Shown here: positions 41,591-50,841 of the stretch, in pieces
How the letters are laid out: each line of letters opens with the position of its first letter
How positions within the stretch are numbered: the first letter of the stretch is position 1
The notes under the pieces: generated by a model
Seen by the model: only the letters and a program-made list of their open reading frames with translations
The model's database searches: none
Told to the model about the DNA's origin: nothing
NCBI RefSeq assembly: GCF_014191375.1
Contig: NZ_JACHWN010000010.1
Span: 101,456-165,455 of the forward strand
DNA: 64,000 bases
Source of the DNA: Mesorhizobium sp. RMAD-H1
Lineage (GTDB): Bacteria > Pseudomonadota > Alphaproteobacteria > Rhizobiales > Rhizobiaceae
Direction: 5' to 3'
Position numbers and translations under genes: made by a program

Positions 41591-43203
41591 GCTTCCACCG
41601 CCCTTCCCCTAAGCGCGAAGAGACCGCGCGGCCGCTTCTGGATGAACAGGATGATCAGGATCAGCACGGCGATCTTGCCCAGCACCGCGCCGGCATAGGG
41701 CTCCAGGAACTTGTTGAGCACGCCGAGCGTGAAGGCGCCGACCAGCGTGCCCCAGAGATTGCCGACACCGCCGAACACCACCACCATGAAGCTGTCGATG
41801 ATGTAGCCCTGTCCGAGATTGGGCGACACATTGTCGATCTGCGATAAGGCCACCCCGGCGACGCCGGCTATGCCTGAGCCAAGCGCAAAGGTCATGGCGT
41901 CGACCCATGGCGTGCGGATGCCCATCGACGCGGCCATGCGGCGGTTCTGCGTCACCGCCCGCATCTGCAGGCCGAGCGCGGTGCGGTTCAGCGCGTAGAG
42001 CAGCAGAGCGAAGACCACCAGGGCGAAGACGATGATCCACAGCCGGTTCCAGGTGATCGTCAGTTCGCCGAGCTGGAAGGCGCCCGACATCCAGGAGGGA
42101 TTGCCCACCTCGCGGTTGGTCGGGCCGAAGATGCTGCGCACCGCCTGCTGCAGCACCAGAGACACGCCCCAGGTCGCCAGCAATGTCTCCAGCGGGCGAC
42201 CATAGAGAAAGCGGATGATGCCGCGCTCGATGACGAGGCCGACGGCTGCCGAGACCAGGAAGGCGAGCGGCAGGGCAATGGGCAGCGACCAGTCGAACAG
42301 ATCGGGGCTGTATTGGCGGATCAGGTCCTGCACCACGAAGGTGGTGTAGGCGCCGATCATCACCATTTCGCCATGCGCCATGTTGATGACGCCCATCACG
42401 CCGAAGGTGATCGCCAGGCCGACTGCCGCCAGAAGCAGCACGGAGCCGAGCGAGATGCCGTACCAGACGTTCTGCCCCGCCGCCCACAGCGCCAGCCTCT
42501 GCTCGATCTTGGCGATCGCGGCCGTCGAAGCGTCCTTGAGCTCGCCCTGCGCACCCGCCTCATAGGATTTGAGCAGCGACAGGGAATCGCGGTCGCCGCG
42601 TCCGGCGATGACTTCGAGGGCCGCGGTCTTTTCCGCCACGGGTGCATCGGATTTGAGTGTCGCGGAGGCCCGCGCCTCCGCCAGCCGCTCCTTGACGGCC
42701 GCGTCGGTCTCCCGCCCGATCGCCGCGTCGAGCGCCGGAATGGCTTGCGGATCGCCTGACTTGAAGATGGTTTCGGCGGCGTTGAGCCGCGCCGCCGGAT
42801 CGGGCGAGGCAAGCGTCAGCCCGCCGATCGCATCGCGCACCACCCGGCGCAGCGTGTTGTTGACCTTGATCTTCTCGACTTCCGTCCGCTTGGCTTCGCC
42901 GGCGGCCTCGCCGGTCAGCGGATCGGAGAGGAGATAGCCGCCGCTTTTCCTCTTGCCGATAAAGACGGTCTTGTCCGCCTTGCGCATATAGAGATCGCCG
43001 GATGACAGCGCATCGAGCGCCCGTTCCGTCTTCGGATCGCCCGTCGCCGCGAGTTCGCCCACGATCTTTTCGATGGCCGCGAACCCGTCGGCATCGGCCA
43101 GGCCGTTGAGCATGCTCCGGAGCGCCGCGTCGTCGGCACGCGCCGGCGCTGCCATGACAATGACGAGCAGGAACATCAGGCGAAGAAGACGAAGAACGGG
43201 CAT
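41587..43203 (-). CDS. urtB: Urea ABC transporter permease UrtB
   Basis: 538 residues, longer than LivH because of a 230-residue extracytoplasmic N-terminal region with a signal peptide (residues 1-23), a normal feature of UrtB. The C-terminal 300 residues are membrane helices with G-V-I-N-M-A-H-G-E-M-V-M-I-G-A-Y, the LivH signature. A hairpin lies between urtA and this gene. Confidence 0.92.
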   Translation of the reverse strand: MPVLRLLRLMFLLVIVMAAPARADDAALRSMLNGLADADGFAAIEKIVGELAATGDPKTERALDALSSGDLYMRKADKTVFIGKRKSGGYLLSDPLTGEAAGEAKRTEVEKIKVNNTLRRVVRDAIGGLTLASPDPAARLNAAETIFKSGDPQAIPALDAAIGRETDAAVKERLAEARASATLKSDAPVAEKTAALEVIAGRGDRDSLSLLKSYEAGAQGELKDASTAAIAKIEQRLALWAAGQNVWYGISLGSVLLLAAVGLAITFGVMGVINMAHGEMVMIGAYTTFVVQDLIRQYSPDLFDWSLPIALPLAFLVSAAVGLVIERGIIRFLYGRPLETLLATWGVSLVLQQAVRSIFGPTNREVGNPSWMSGAFQLGELTITWNRLWIIVFALVVFALLLYALNRTALGLQMRAVTQNRRMAASMGIRTPWVDAMTFALGSGIAGVAGVALSQIDNVSPNLGQGYIIDSFMVVVFGGVGNLWGTLVGAFTLGVLNKFLEPYAGAVLGKIAVLILIILFIQKRPRGLFALRGRAVEA

Positions 43204-43254
43204 CGATCAGCCTTTATGAGCCGTAGTGAAATTCCATAGGAGCAACGGGATGTC

Positions 43255-43291
43255 GCCCTCCCACCGTTCGCTTCGCGGTCGGCGGGAGGGC
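43255..43291. promoter_or_regulatory. Intercistronic hairpin between urtA and urtB
   Basis: GCCCTCCC (43255-43262) pairs perfectly with GGGAGGGC (43284-43291), with an inner ACCG/CGGT pair. No T-run follows on the minus strand. Such structures usually raise the level of the solute-binding protein message over the downstream transporter genes. Confidence 0.55.
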
Positions 43292-43302
43292 TCCGGTCAG
43301 CC

Positions 43303-44613
43303 TCAGTTGATGCCCTTGCCGCCGCACTTGCCGGTTGCGACGTTGAAATTGCCGCAGGACATCGGCGCGCGCCAATCGGCGATCAGGTCCTTGGATTCCG
43401 GCAGGTAATCGGACCATTCGTCACCCGGCACGAGGCCCGGCGTCTGCCAGACGGTCTCGAACTGGCCGTCCTCCTGGATTTCGCCGATCAGCACCGGCTT
43501 GGTGATGTGATGGTTCGGCATCATCGCGGAATAGCCGCCAGAGAGGTTGGGCACCGAAACGCCGATCATCGCGTCGATCACCTTGTCGGGATCGGTCGTG
43601 CCGGCCTTCTCCACCGCCTTTACCCACATGTTGAAGCCGATGTAATGGGCCTCCATCGGGTCGTTGGTCACCCGCTTGTCGTTCTTGGTGAAAGCGCGCC
43701 ATGTCTCGATGAACTCGGCATTGGCGTCGGTATCGACCGACTGGAAATAGTTCCACGCCGCCAGATGGCCGACAAGCGGGCCGGTATCGAGGCCCGCGAG
43801 CTCCTCCTCGCCGACGGAGAAGGCGATGACGGGAATGTCCTCGGCCTTGATGCCCTGGTTTGCCAGTTCCTTGTAGAAGGGGACGTTGGCGTCGCCATTG
43901 ATGGTCGAGATCACGGCGGTCTTCTTGCCGGCCGAGCCGAAATTCTTGATGTCGGTGACGATCGTCTGCCAGTCGGAATGGCCGAACGGCGTGTAATTGA
44001 TCATGATGTCCTCGTCGGCCACGCCCTTGGACTTGAGATAGGCCTCGAGGATCTTGTTGGTGGTCTGCGGATACACATAGTCCGTGCCGGCGAGCACCCA
44101 GCGCTTCACCGAACCGCCCTCCTCGCTCATCAGGTAATCGACGGCGGGAATGGCCTGCTGGTTCGGCGCGGCACCGGTGTAGAAGACGTTGCGCTGGCTT
44201 TCCTCGCCCTCATACTGCACGGGATAGAAGAGGATGTTGTCGAGCTCCTCGAAGACCGGCAGCACCGATTTGCGCGATACGGACGTCCAGCAGCCGAAGA
44301 CCGCCGCCACCTTGTCCTTGGAGATCAGGTCGCGCGCCTTTTCGGCAAAGAGCGGCCAGTCCGACGCCGGATCCACGACGACCGCTTCGAGCTTCTTGCC
44401 GAGCACGCCGCCCTTCTTGTTCTGCTCCTCGACGAGCATCAGCATCACATCCTTCAGCGTCGTCTCCGAAATGGCCATGGTGCCGGAAAGCGAATGCAGG
44501 ATGCCGATCTTGATCGTATCTTCCTGGGCCTGCGCCATCGACGGCCAGGCAAGACCGGCCGCTATGGCTGCAGCCGCCAGGGATTTCGTGAAACGTGCGG
44601 TCATGCCCCTCAT
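43303..44613 (-). CDS. urtA: Urea-binding periplasmic protein UrtA
   Basis: 436 residues from the ATG at 44613 (alternative ATG at 44604). Signal peptide ends at A-Q-A-Q near residue 30. I-G-I-L-H-S-L-S-G-T-M-A-I-S-E, G-C-W-T-S-V-S-R-K-S and F-Y-P-V-Q-Y-E-G-E-E are typical of UrtA. It captures urea in the periplasm. It is the first gene of the operon behind the sigma-54 promoter at 44660-44675. Confidence 0.93.
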   Translation of the reverse strand: MRGMTARFTKSLAAAAIAAGLAWPSMAQAQEDTIKIGILHSLSGTMAISETTLKDVMLMLVEEQNKKGGVLGKKLEAVVVDPASDWPLFAEKARDLISKDKVAAVFGCWTSVSRKSVLPVFEELDNILFYPVQYEGEESQRNVFYTGAAPNQQAIPAVDYLMSEEGGSVKRWVLAGTDYVYPQTTNKILEAYLKSKGVADEDIMINYTPFGHSDWQTIVTDIKNFGSAGKKTAVISTINGDANVPFYKELANQGIKAEDIPVIAFSVGEEELAGLDTGPLVGHLAAWNYFQSVDTDANAEFIETWRAFTKNDKRVTNDPMEAHYIGFNMWVKAVEKAGTTDPDKVIDAMIGVSVPNLSGGYSAMMPNHHITKPVLIGEIQEDGQFETVWQTPGLVPGDEWSDYLPESKDLIADWRAPMSCGNFNVATGKCGGKGIN

Positions 44614-44659
44614 GTTTTTTCCATCTCCAATGGTGGTTTGATTGAACGCCAGTTAGCAA

Positions 44660-44675
44660 AGCAACTGTCGTGCCA
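44660..44675 (-). promoter_or_regulatory. Sigma-54 (-24/-12) promoter of the urt operon
   Basis: On the minus strand, TGGCACG-ACAG-TTGCT matches the sigma-54 consensus at every position, with GG of -24 at 44674-44673 and GC of -12 at 44662-44661. Transcription would start about 35-45 bases before the UrtA ATG. Nitrogen-limitation control by NtrC fits urea uptake; a clear NtrC site was not seen. Confidence 0.8.
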
Positions 44676-44944
44676 AAGCCGGAGGGGACCGCTTGTGCCT
44701 GTTTTCAAAGGCCTTTAGCGGGGGAGGCTGCAAGATGTGCGGAACGAAGCGGGGCCCTGTCCGTTTATTATGCGCCCCGTGGATTATCTGCCCAAATTTT
44801 GGACATGCCGAGAGTTTAGCCAAAACGTCGCTTGATGCTGTTTTTTAACGCACACTGAACAAACCGTTTATTTGCCGTTCATGGAGGGTTCACCCAAGGG
44901 CGCCTATATCGGCGCCGGAATTGAAATCCTGGGGGCGAGAAAGC

Positions 44945-45739
44945 ATGAAAACCGCTTTGCTGAAGGCATTTTTGACGACCTTGGCCGTCATTGTCTTTTG
45001 TGAACTGGTCTGCATCGCCGTGCTGTGGTGGATGGGAGGCGGGATTACGGCCTTTCCGCTGATCATGACCGCCATCCTGCCCGCCGTCACCGCCTTTCCC
45101 AACGCGCTCTATACCTATGTGCAGAATCACAAGCTGAAGGCGGCGCTGCGGGAACTGAAGCTCGCGCATCAGCAGCTGCAGGCGAAATCCCGCATCGACC
45201 ACATGACCGGCCTGCTCAATCGCGGCTCCTTCTTCGACGCCATGAAGATCAGCCGCTCGCGGGTCGAGACAGGCGCGATCCTCGTCGTCGACGCCGATCA
45301 TTTCAAGAGCATCAACGACACGTATGGCCACGCGATCGGCGACCGCGCGCTCAAGATCATCGCCTTCGCGCTGCAGAACGTCACCCGCAAGGGCGATATC
45401 GTCGGGCGGATCGGCGGCGAGGAGTTCAGCATCTTCCTGCCCGGCGCCTCGCGCGAGACCGCGTCGCGCCTGGCGGAGCGGATACGCGCCGAGGTGGAGA
45501 ACACGTCCTTCTATACGGCGGCAAACCAGATACACCCGCTGACCATCAGCATCGGCGCCGCCATGGCGCCAAAGCACGAATCCAATTCACAGGTGCTGAG
45601 CAAGGCGGACAAATGCCTCTACCAGGCCAAGCAGCGCGGCCGTAATTGCGTCGTCTTCGACGAAAGCGATCAGTCCGCCACCGTGCATCCGCATCCCCGG
45701 CTGGCCGCTGCCAATGATCGCGACCTATCGGGAGCTTAG
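44945..45739 (+). CDS. Membrane diguanylate cyclase (GGEEF)
   Basis: 264 residues from the ATG at 44945. Two membrane helices at about 10-30 and 35-55 are followed by a coiled segment (about 60-85) and a GGEEF domain with D-A-D-H-F-K-S-I-N-D, and the active motif G-G-E-E-F. R-K-G-D five residues before it is the inhibitory I-site, so product feedback is expected. It makes c-di-GMP. Its stop overlaps the convergent GNAT gene by 4 bases. Confidence 0.9.
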   Translation: MKTALLKAFLTTLAVIVFCELVCIAVLWWMGGGITAFPLIMTAILPAVTAFPNALYTYVQNHKLKAALRELKLAHQQLQAKSRIDHMTGLLNRGSFFDAMKISRSRVETGAILVVDADHFKSINDTYGHAIGDRALKIIAFALQNVTRKGDIVGRIGGEEFSIFLPGASRETASRLAERIRAEVENTSFYTAANQIHPLTISIGAAMAPKHESNSQVLSKADKCLYQAKQRGRNCVVFDESDQSATVHPHPRLAAANDRDLSGA

Positions 45740-46266
45740 TCCCAGGCTTCCACTTCCTCCTCCGACCAGCCGACGGGCGTGAAGCCCATCTTCTGGTAGA
45801 GCTGGAGCGCGCGCGGATTGTCGAGCGAGTTGGTGTGGATCGTCACCTTCTGCGGCCCGTGCGACCAGGCTGCCGCGATCGCCTCGGCAAGGAAGAAGCT
45901 GCCGAGCCCCCGCCCCTGAAAATCCGGCACCAGGCCGAAATAGAGGATTTCCGCCTCGTCAGGCATGCGGGCGAGGTCGAGTTCGGCAAAGCCCGCCGGG
46001 CAGCCATCCGCATAGAGCACATGGATCTCGGTGGTCTGGGCATTGATCGTCGCCGAAATCTCGGCATCGCTCTGCTTGCGCCGCATCATCCAGTGATGCG
46101 GCCTGCCGACCTGCTCGTAGAGGTAGCGGTAGTAATGAACGGGAATGTCGGTCGCCCGCATGATCGCCAGACGGATGCCGATCGGCGTCGGCACGGAGAC
46201 CGTGCTGCGCTCCGCCATCTCCAGATGGGTGATCCTGGCGGTCAGTTTCCTCGGCTCGTCTGCCAT
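45736..46266 (-). CDS. GNAT family N-acetyltransferase
   Basis: 176 residues from the ATG at 46266, two bases after the sseA stop. F-G-L-V-P-D-F-Q-G-R-G-L-G-S-F-F is the acetyl-CoA-binding motif A, and N-P-R-A-L-Q-L-Y-Q-K-M-G-F is the typical C-terminal motif. The substrate is unknown. It is the last gene of the cysteine/sulfur operon. Confidence 0.85.
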   Translation of the reverse strand: MADEPRKLTARITHLEMAERSTVSVPTPIGIRLAIMRATDIPVHYYRYLYEQVGRPHHWMMRRKQSDAEISATINAQTTEIHVLYADGCPAGFAELDLARMPDEAEILYFGLVPDFQGRGLGSFFLAEAIAAAWSHGPQKVTIHTNSLDNPRALQLYQKMGFTPVGWSEEEVEAWD

Positions 46267-46268
46267 CG

Positions 46269-47123
46269 CTATTTCGCTTTTCCCGTTTCGACCGGCGTAT
46301 CGGCGCGGCTGCCCCACTCGCTCCACGAGCCATCATAGAGCAGATTGTCCTCATGGCCGAGCGATTGCAGCGCCAGCGTAATCGCTGCCGCCGTCACGCC
46401 GGAGCCGCAGGAGGTCACCACCGGCTTGTCAAGATCGATGCCGGCCTGCTCAAAAATCGTCTTCAGCGCGTCGAGATCCTTCAACTCGCCATTCTGCGAA
46501 AGGCTCATCACCGGAACATTGCGCGCGCCCGGCATGTGGCCGGAGCGCATGCCCGCACGCGGCTCCGGCTCCTCGCCGCTGAAACGGCCGGGGCTGCGCG
46601 CATCCGCGATCTGCACCGAGCCGTCCTCGACGATCGCCCGCATTTTCTGGAAACTCGCGACCTGCCGCATGTCGCACTTGGCGATGAAGGTCGAAGGCGC
46701 GATCTTCGTCACCTCCGCCGTGACGGGCCGGCCCTCCGCCTTCCAGCGGTCGAAGCCGCCATCGAGCACGAACACGTTCTTCGCCCCCATCAGGCGGAAC
46801 AGCCACCACACGCGCGGCGCGGTGAAGATGCCCGGACCATCATAGACGACGATCGTGTCCTGGGCCGTGATCCCCATGCTGCTTGCCTCCTGCGCGAATT
46901 CCGCCTCCGGCGGAATCGTGTGCGGCAGGCCCGAGGAATGGTCGGCCACCTTGTCCTGATCGAAGAAGACGGCGCCCGGAATATGCGCGGCGTCATATTC
47001 GGCACGCGGATCACGGTTCTGCGCCGGCAGATACCAGGAGGCGTCGACGATCGAGAGGCCGGGCTCGTTCAGGCGCTTTTCCAGCCAGTCGGCGGATACG
47101 ACGAAGGGACTTTTCCTGCTCAT
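46269..47123 (-). CDS. sseA: 3-mercaptopyruvate sulfurtransferase
   Basis: 284 residues from the ATG at 47123, overlapping the upstream stop by one or two bases. Two rhodanese repeats; the second carries T-S-C-G-S-G-V-T-A with the catalytic Cys near residue 240, the SseA-specific loop. The reaction moves sulfur from 3-mercaptopyruvate, a cysteine breakdown product, to acceptors. Confidence 0.9.
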   Translation of the reverse strand: MSRKSPFVVSADWLEKRLNEPGLSIVDASWYLPAQNRDPRAEYDAAHIPGAVFFDQDKVADHSSGLPHTIPPEAEFAQEASSMGITAQDTIVVYDGPGIFTAPRVWWLFRLMGAKNVFVLDGGFDRWKAEGRPVTAEVTKIAPSTFIAKCDMRQVASFQKMRAIVEDGSVQIADARSPGRFSGEEPEPRAGMRSGHMPGARNVPVMSLSQNGELKDLDALKTIFEQAGIDLDKPVVTSCGSGVTAAAITLALQSLGHEDNLLYDGSWSEWGSRADTPVETGKAK

Positions 47124-47124
47124 G

Positions 47125-47877
47125 TCACGCTCCTGCAGGCAGGCTGCCGAAACGGATGCGGAACCGCCGGTTCTCCTTGCCCTTCTTCTCGATCTTGCCG
47201 ATATGGATTTCGCCCACCTCCTGCGTTTCCGACACATGGGTGCCGCCGCAGGGCTGCGAATCGATCGCGCCGTCTTCGCCGATGAGGACGAGCCGGATCT
47301 GGCCATTGCCCATCGGCGGGCGGACGTTCTTCGATTTCACCAGCCCCGGATTGGCCGCCAGCTCCTCATCGGTGATCCAGCGGGTCGAGACGGGCGAATT
47401 GGCCCGGATCATCTCCATCAGCCGTTCCGTCACGTTCTCCTTGGTGTATGACGGATCGGGCAGATCGAAATCCACCCTGCTTTCCTCTTCGCCCACAGCC
47501 GCGCCAGTGATCGGGAACGGGCAGACGACCGAAAGCAGGTGACAGGCCGTGTGCATCCGCATCAGGCGGTAGCGTCTGGGCCAGTCGACGTGCAACACCA
47601 GCTTTTCGCCGATTTCCGGGACGGCCTGCCCCTCGGCCGGAACATGGATGATCTCGTTCTTGGTCTCGCCCGTCACCGTGGCCGCGACCTGGATAACGGA
47701 GCCATCGGCCCGTTCGAAATGGCCGATATCGCCGGGCTGGCCGCCCGAGGTGGCGTAGAAATTCGTGCTGTCGAGAATGATGCCGCCGCGATCATTGATC
47801 GCGACCACCGTTCCCTCCGCCGTCGAGAGATAGGCATCCTCGCGAAAAAGCGCTTTCGTTTCATAAGCCATGTTCAA
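47125..47877 (-). CDS. Alanyl-tRNA editing (AlaX-type) protein
   Basis: 250 residues. Y-A-T-S-G-G-Q-P-G-D near 41, H-T-A-C-H (H109 and H113) and Q-P-C-G-G-T-H-V form the zinc and editing site of the AlaRS editing-domain family. Free-standing AlaX proteins hydrolyse Ser- or Gly-tRNA(Ala). It overlaps the cysK-like stop by 4 bases. Confidence 0.88.
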   Translation of the reverse strand: MNMAYETKALFREDAYLSTAEGTVVAINDRGGIILDSTNFYATSGGQPGDIGHFERADGSVIQVAATVTGETKNEIIHVPAEGQAVPEIGEKLVLHVDWPRRYRLMRMHTACHLLSVVCPFPITGAAVGEEESRVDFDLPDPSYTKENVTERLMEMIRANSPVSTRWITDEELAANPGLVKSKNVRPPMGNGQIRLVLIGEDGAIDSQPCGGTHVSETQEVGEIHIGKIEKKGKENRRFRIRFGSLPAGA

Positions 47878-48905
47878 ACAGCCTCATAGGGAACGGGAAT
47901 ATCGGTCTTCGTTTCCAGCCAGCCGGGAACCGGCAGGTCCTTCGCGCGCAGGAAATCGGGATTGAACATCTTCGACTGATAGCGGTTGCCATAGTCGCAG
48001 AGCACCGTGACGATCGTGTGGCCCGGCCCGAGATCGCGTGCCAGCCGGATCGCACCCGCTACATTGATTCCCGAGGAACCGCCGAGGCAAAGCCCCTCCT
48101 CCGTCACAAGATCAAAGACGATCTCCAGAGCTTCGGCATCCGAAATCCGGTAGGCGTAATCGGGCGTGAAGCCTTCGAGGTTCGCCGTGACGCGTCCCTG
48201 CCCGATCCCCTCGGTGATCGAGCTTCCCTCGGCCTTCAGTTCGCCGCCCGTATACCAGGCATAGAGCGCCGCGCCATAAGGGTCGGCGAGACCGATCCTG
48301 ATCCTGTCGTTCCTGGCCTTGAGCCCCATGCCGACGCCGGCAAGCGTGCCGCCCGAGCCGACGGCGCAGATGAAGCCATCCACCTTGCCGTCCGTATCGC
48401 GCCATATCTCCTCGGCCGTCGTTTCGATATGCGCCTGACGGTTCGCCTGGTTGTCGAACTGGTTGGCCCAGATCGCGCCCGCCGGCTCGCTCTTTGCAAG
48501 CTGCTCGGCAAGGCGGCCGGACAGGCGCACGTAATTGTTGGGGTTCTTGTAGGGAACGGCCGGCACTTCGATCAGCTCCGCGCCGAGGAGGCGCAGCGCA
48601 TCCTTCTTTTCCTGGCTTTGCGTTTCCGGAATGACGATGACCGTGCGATAGCCGAGCGCCTTGGCGACCATGGTAAGGCCGATGCCGGTATTGCCGGCCG
48701 TTCCTTCCACGATGACGCCACCGGGTTTCAAGAGCCCTTTCCGCTCGGCGTCGCGGATGATGTAGAGCGCCGCGCGATCCTTGACCGACTGGCCGGGATT
48801 GAGAAACTCCGCCTTGCCGTAGATGTTACAGCCGGTGATCTCCGACGCCTTGTTCAACCTGATCAGCGGGGTGTTTCCGATTGCGTCGATCACCGTATCC
48901 AGCAT
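47874..48905 (-). CDS. Cysteine synthase family PLP enzyme (CysK/CBS-like)
   Basis: 343 residues. G-N-T-P-L-I-R-L near 10 and S-V-K-D-R-A with the PLP Lys42 are diagnostic, as is E-G-T-A-G-N-T-G-I-G for phosphate binding. The C-terminus from about 315 is longer than in a minimal CysK. It makes cysteine from O-acetylserine and sulfide, or a related amino acid. First gene of a four-gene operon. Confidence 0.88.
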   Translation of the reverse strand: MLDTVIDAIGNTPLIRLNKASEITGCNIYGKAEFLNPGQSVKDRAALYIIRDAERKGLLKPGGVIVEGTAGNTGIGLTMVAKALGYRTVIVIPETQSQEKKDALRLLGAELIEVPAVPYKNPNNYVRLSGRLAEQLAKSEPAGAIWANQFDNQANRQAHIETTAEEIWRDTDGKVDGFICAVGSGGTLAGVGMGLKARNDRIRIGLADPYGAALYAWYTGGELKAEGSSITEGIGQGRVTANLEGFTPDYAYRISDAEALEIVFDLVTEEGLCLGGSSGINVAGAIRLARDLGPGHTIVTVLCDYGNRYQSKMFNPDFLRAKDLPVPGWLETKTDIPVPYEAV

Positions 48906-49023
48906 CGCGAATATCCTTCTTTCATTTCGACGCGAAACTATTGGCAGGAGCAGACCCGTTCAAGCGCCGCGTGAACAAATTCTTGCGAAAGCAAATGTTT
49001 TCCGGTTTCCGGCTGCTCGATAA

Positions 49024-49059
49024 GAAAAAAGCCCCGCTGCGGTTGTGCGCAGCGGGGCT
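49024..49059 (-). terminator. Strong terminator of the DEAD-box helicase gene
   Basis: AGCCCCGCTGCG and CGCAGCGGGGCT form a perfect 12-bp stem (49030-49059) with a 6-base loop, followed on the minus strand by six T (49030-49025). It lies 27 bases past the helicase stop. Confidence 0.9.
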
Positions 49060-49086
49060 CGATTTTCGCGTTTTTTATGAAAGCGC

Positions 49087-50499
49087 TCAGGCGGCCTTGG
49101 CGCCGGCGCCGCGCCGCCTGCGGCGGAACGGCTTCTTCTTCTGGGGGCCGCGATGGTCGCCATGGTTGTCCCGCGCAGAGCCGTCATTGGTCCAGATCGC
49201 CTCGCGCCCCTCACGGCGCTCGCCAGCGGGCCTGGCATGATCGCGCGAGCCTGACTTCTGGCCGGACTTCGGCTTGTTGCGGTTGACGGCGGGGCGCTGG
49301 CCTTCAACAGTCTCCGCCCTTTCCGCCTTCGGCTTGACCGGAAGCGGGCCGACGGCGGCCGGTGCATCCTTGACCGGCAGCTTCATGCGGATCACCCGCT
49401 CAACGGCCCGAAGCTTGGCGTTCTCGGCGCCCGGATCATAAAGCGTGATCGCGGCACCCGAAGCGCCGTTGCGTCCGGTGCGACCGATCCGGTGCACATA
49501 GCTTTCCGGCTCGTCCGGCAGGTCGTAATTGACGACATGGCTGATGCCGACAACGTCGATGCCGCGCGCGGCGATATCGGTTGCCACCAGAATGCGCACG
49601 GAACCGTCCTTGAAGCCGTTGAGCGCACGCTGGCGCGCGTTCTGCGACTTGTTGCCATGGATCGCGGCGACTTCGTAGCCGTCACGCTCCAGATTGCGGG
49701 TCACGGCGTCGGCGCCGTGCTTGGTGCGGGTGAAGACGATGACCGAGGACATAGTCTTGTCCGTCAGCATGTCCGATAGGACCCGCTTCTTCTCCTTGGT
49801 CGGGACGGGATGCAGAACCTGGGTGATCTCCGCCGCGGTCGTGCCCTGCGGGGCGACTTCCACACGCACGGGATCACGCAGCAGGCTCGCCGCGAGCGAG
49901 GCTATTTCCTGCGGCATGGTGGCCGAGAACAGCGCCGTCTGGCGGTCCTTGCGCGTCGCCTTGGCGATGCGCTTCACATCGTTGATGAAGCCCATATCGA
50001 GCATGCGGTCGGCCTCGTCGAGCACCAGCCAGCGCGTGTCGGAAAGATCGACGCAATTCTCGCGCACGAGGTCCGTCAGCCGGCCCGGCGTGGCGATGAG
50101 GATATCGACGCCCGGCTGCATCTTCTTGATCTGGGAGAGACGCGATACGCCGCCGAGGATAAGCGCGGTGGAGATATGCGCGCCTTTCGACAGCGTGCGG
50201 ATCGTTTCCTCGATCTGAACGGCGAGCTCGCGCGTCGGGGCGAGGATCAGCGCACGCGCGGTCTTGCCCTTGCGCTTGTCGCCGAGGCCGATGATCTTGG
50301 CCAGGATCGGCAGGCTGAAGGCAGCCGTCTTGCCTGATCCCGTCTGGGCGATGCCCAGAATGTCGCGGCCCTCGATCTGCGGGGGGATTGCCTGCGTCTG
50401 GATCGGCTTCGGCTCGCTCATGCCGGCAGCCTCGGCGGCTTTCAGAAGCACGCCTGTTATGCCCAATGCGGCAAAGCCGCTCTTTTCAATATTTTCCAA
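49087..50499 (-). CDS. DEAD-box RNA helicase (RhlE-like)
   Basis: 470 residues. A-Q-T-G-S-G-K-T near 54, P-T-R-E-L-A, V-L-D-E-A-D-R-M-L-D (DEAD), S-A-T-M-P and H-R-I-G-R-T-G-R are all present. The C-terminal 90 residues are basic and Gly/Pro-rich (K-P-K-S-G-Q-K-S-G-S-R-D-H), ending R-R-R-R-G-A-G. RhlE/CsdA-type helicases unwind RNA in ribosome assembly and mRNA decay, often at low temperature. Confidence 0.92.
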   Translation of the reverse strand: MENIEKSGFAALGITGVLLKAAEAAGMSEPKPIQTQAIPPQIEGRDILGIAQTGSGKTAAFSLPILAKIIGLGDKRKGKTARALILAPTRELAVQIEETIRTLSKGAHISTALILGGVSRLSQIKKMQPGVDILIATPGRLTDLVRENCVDLSDTRWLVLDEADRMLDMGFINDVKRIAKATRKDRQTALFSATMPQEIASLAASLLRDPVRVEVAPQGTTAAEITQVLHPVPTKEKKRVLSDMLTDKTMSSVIVFTRTKHGADAVTRNLERDGYEVAAIHGNKSQNARQRALNGFKDGSVRILVATDIAARGIDVVGISHVVNYDLPDEPESYVHRIGRTGRNGASGAAITLYDPGAENAKLRAVERVIRMKLPVKDAPAAVGPLPVKPKAERAETVEGQRPAVNRNKPKSGQKSGSRDHARPAGERREGREAIWTNDGSARDNHGDHRGPQKKKPFRRRRRGAGAKAA

Positions 50500-50841
50500 T
50501 TCAATCTCTTTTCAAGCGGAGGCCGGGTGTTTCCGGTCCGCAAAACATCGCACGGCAGGCGCAACCTGCCGGCAGTTCTCATTTTCGGGAAACGACGAAG
50601 CGCTGGAACATGATGCCCATACGCGACTTGCGCTGCCGTGCCCGAAGCGCGAGGCTTCGGAACCCTTGTCCGTCCCCGGCTTATTCCGGGATGGACAAGT
50701 TAGACGCAACGTAGTCCGTGCTATGGGAAAGCCGGAATGATCCGACCCAAGCGCCTGACCGTCATATGGAGGTATTCGCCACAAAAAGCAAATGAATATT
50801 GTGCAATGCAAAAATGACGGGGCGAATTTGGCCTGCGCCGT
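50500..50841. other. Intergenic region upstream of the helicase
   Basis: Over 300 bases with no supportable gene. The side next to the helicase is a likely long 5' leader (common for cold-regulated helicase mRNAs), but no motif could be confirmed. No repeat or strong terminator was seen. Confidence 0.4.

Noticed and set aside
39635..41698. A long open frame antisense to urtE-urtD-urtC
   Set aside because: The opposite strand carries unmistakable UrtE, UrtD and UrtC; the frame has no domain and reflects high-GC codon use.
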